Positions 63,843 to 64,000 of a stretch of DNA of 64,000 nt are shown here, in pieces (position 1 is the first letter of the stretch; every line of letters begins with the position of its first letter). The notes under the pieces are model-generated. The model was not told the origin of the DNA and did not search any database. It was given only the letters and a program-made list of their open reading frames with translations. This DNA is from Pollenia angustigena. Taxonomy: Eukaryota > Arthropoda > Insecta > Diptera > Polleniidae. The stretch is from NCBI GenBank assembly GCA_930367215.1, contig OV884060.1, positions 205,285,253 through 205,349,252 of the forward strand, written 5' to 3'. The position numbers and the translations under genes were made by a program.

Positions 63843-64000
63843 GTTTTAAAATAAATTAACCCTATGAAAACTTGTTCAATAAACCTTTCATAAATCAAAA
63901 ATATTTTTTATGAATACGGGCAAGGTATATTTATAGCAGGTAGCCGCGAGATTACAACAATTGTACAATAAAACAAACAACAGGGCTTTTTATTGTTGTT

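Overview
The window is eukaryotic nuclear DNA, strongly A/T-rich, with short introns of 56-73 bp in the two spliced genes that can be modelled. The mix of transposons (mariner-type elements with a DD41D-like spacing, hAT elements, true piggyBac ends, Penelope-like repeats, and 1-kb repeats ending in TTCGGCTGTGCCGAA hairpins) suggests a higher fly, probably a calyptrate dipteran such as a blow fly or a muscid. That assignment is inference. I see no operons, bacterial genes, CRISPR arrays, rRNA or ordinary tRNA genes. I found no host protein-coding gene I would defend. One 5'-exon-like stretch (53160-53450) and one possible internal exon (63640-63842, minus) are the only candidates.

Almost everything recognisable is mobile DNA, much of it nested, and many boundaries are fixed by target-site duplications (TSDs) readable in the sequence. 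From the left: a non-LTR retrotransposon split by a hAT element (602-3051, TSD gtaaatat); a hAT (3617-4776) inside a dispersed repeat; a deleted mariner (7810-8732); a hAT (9372-10559, TSD gatacagc) carrying two smaller hairpin elements; a head-to-head mariner chimera (11705-12345); a possible solo LTR; and a hAT-like insertion (14724-15365).

The two most informative elements come next. At 15613-19292 lies a 3.7-kb transposon with 8-bp TSD atatgtat and about 590-bp terminal inverted repeats (TIRs). Its two-exon transposase ends inside the right TIR, so the left TIR carries an inverted copy of the transposase C-terminus. The gene is broken by a splice-donor change and one in-frame stop. At 21952-24966 lies a complete 3.0-kb hAT (TSD ctcgccgg) with an uninterrupted three-exon transposase of 694 codons.

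The centre (26.6-46 kb) is layered repeats: pogo-like and CACTA-like miniature elements; a Penelope-like palindrome (30241-31492) with a 14-bp TSD and a hammerhead-ribozyme-like core; a GC-rich 82-bp minisatellite in head-to-head array (35709-36430) inside a larger TIR element; a piggyBac miniature element (42184-42433, TSD TTAA) in a degenerate satellite; and tandem, mutually inverted copies of a repeat with a Pol III B box. The right third holds more mariner relics, several TIR elements and another hAT (57163-58658, TSD gtgtaacc).

The elements do not form a pathway. Some may interact: the intact hAT transposase could act on related non-autonomous hATs. The rest is an insertion record in which nesting gives relative ages.
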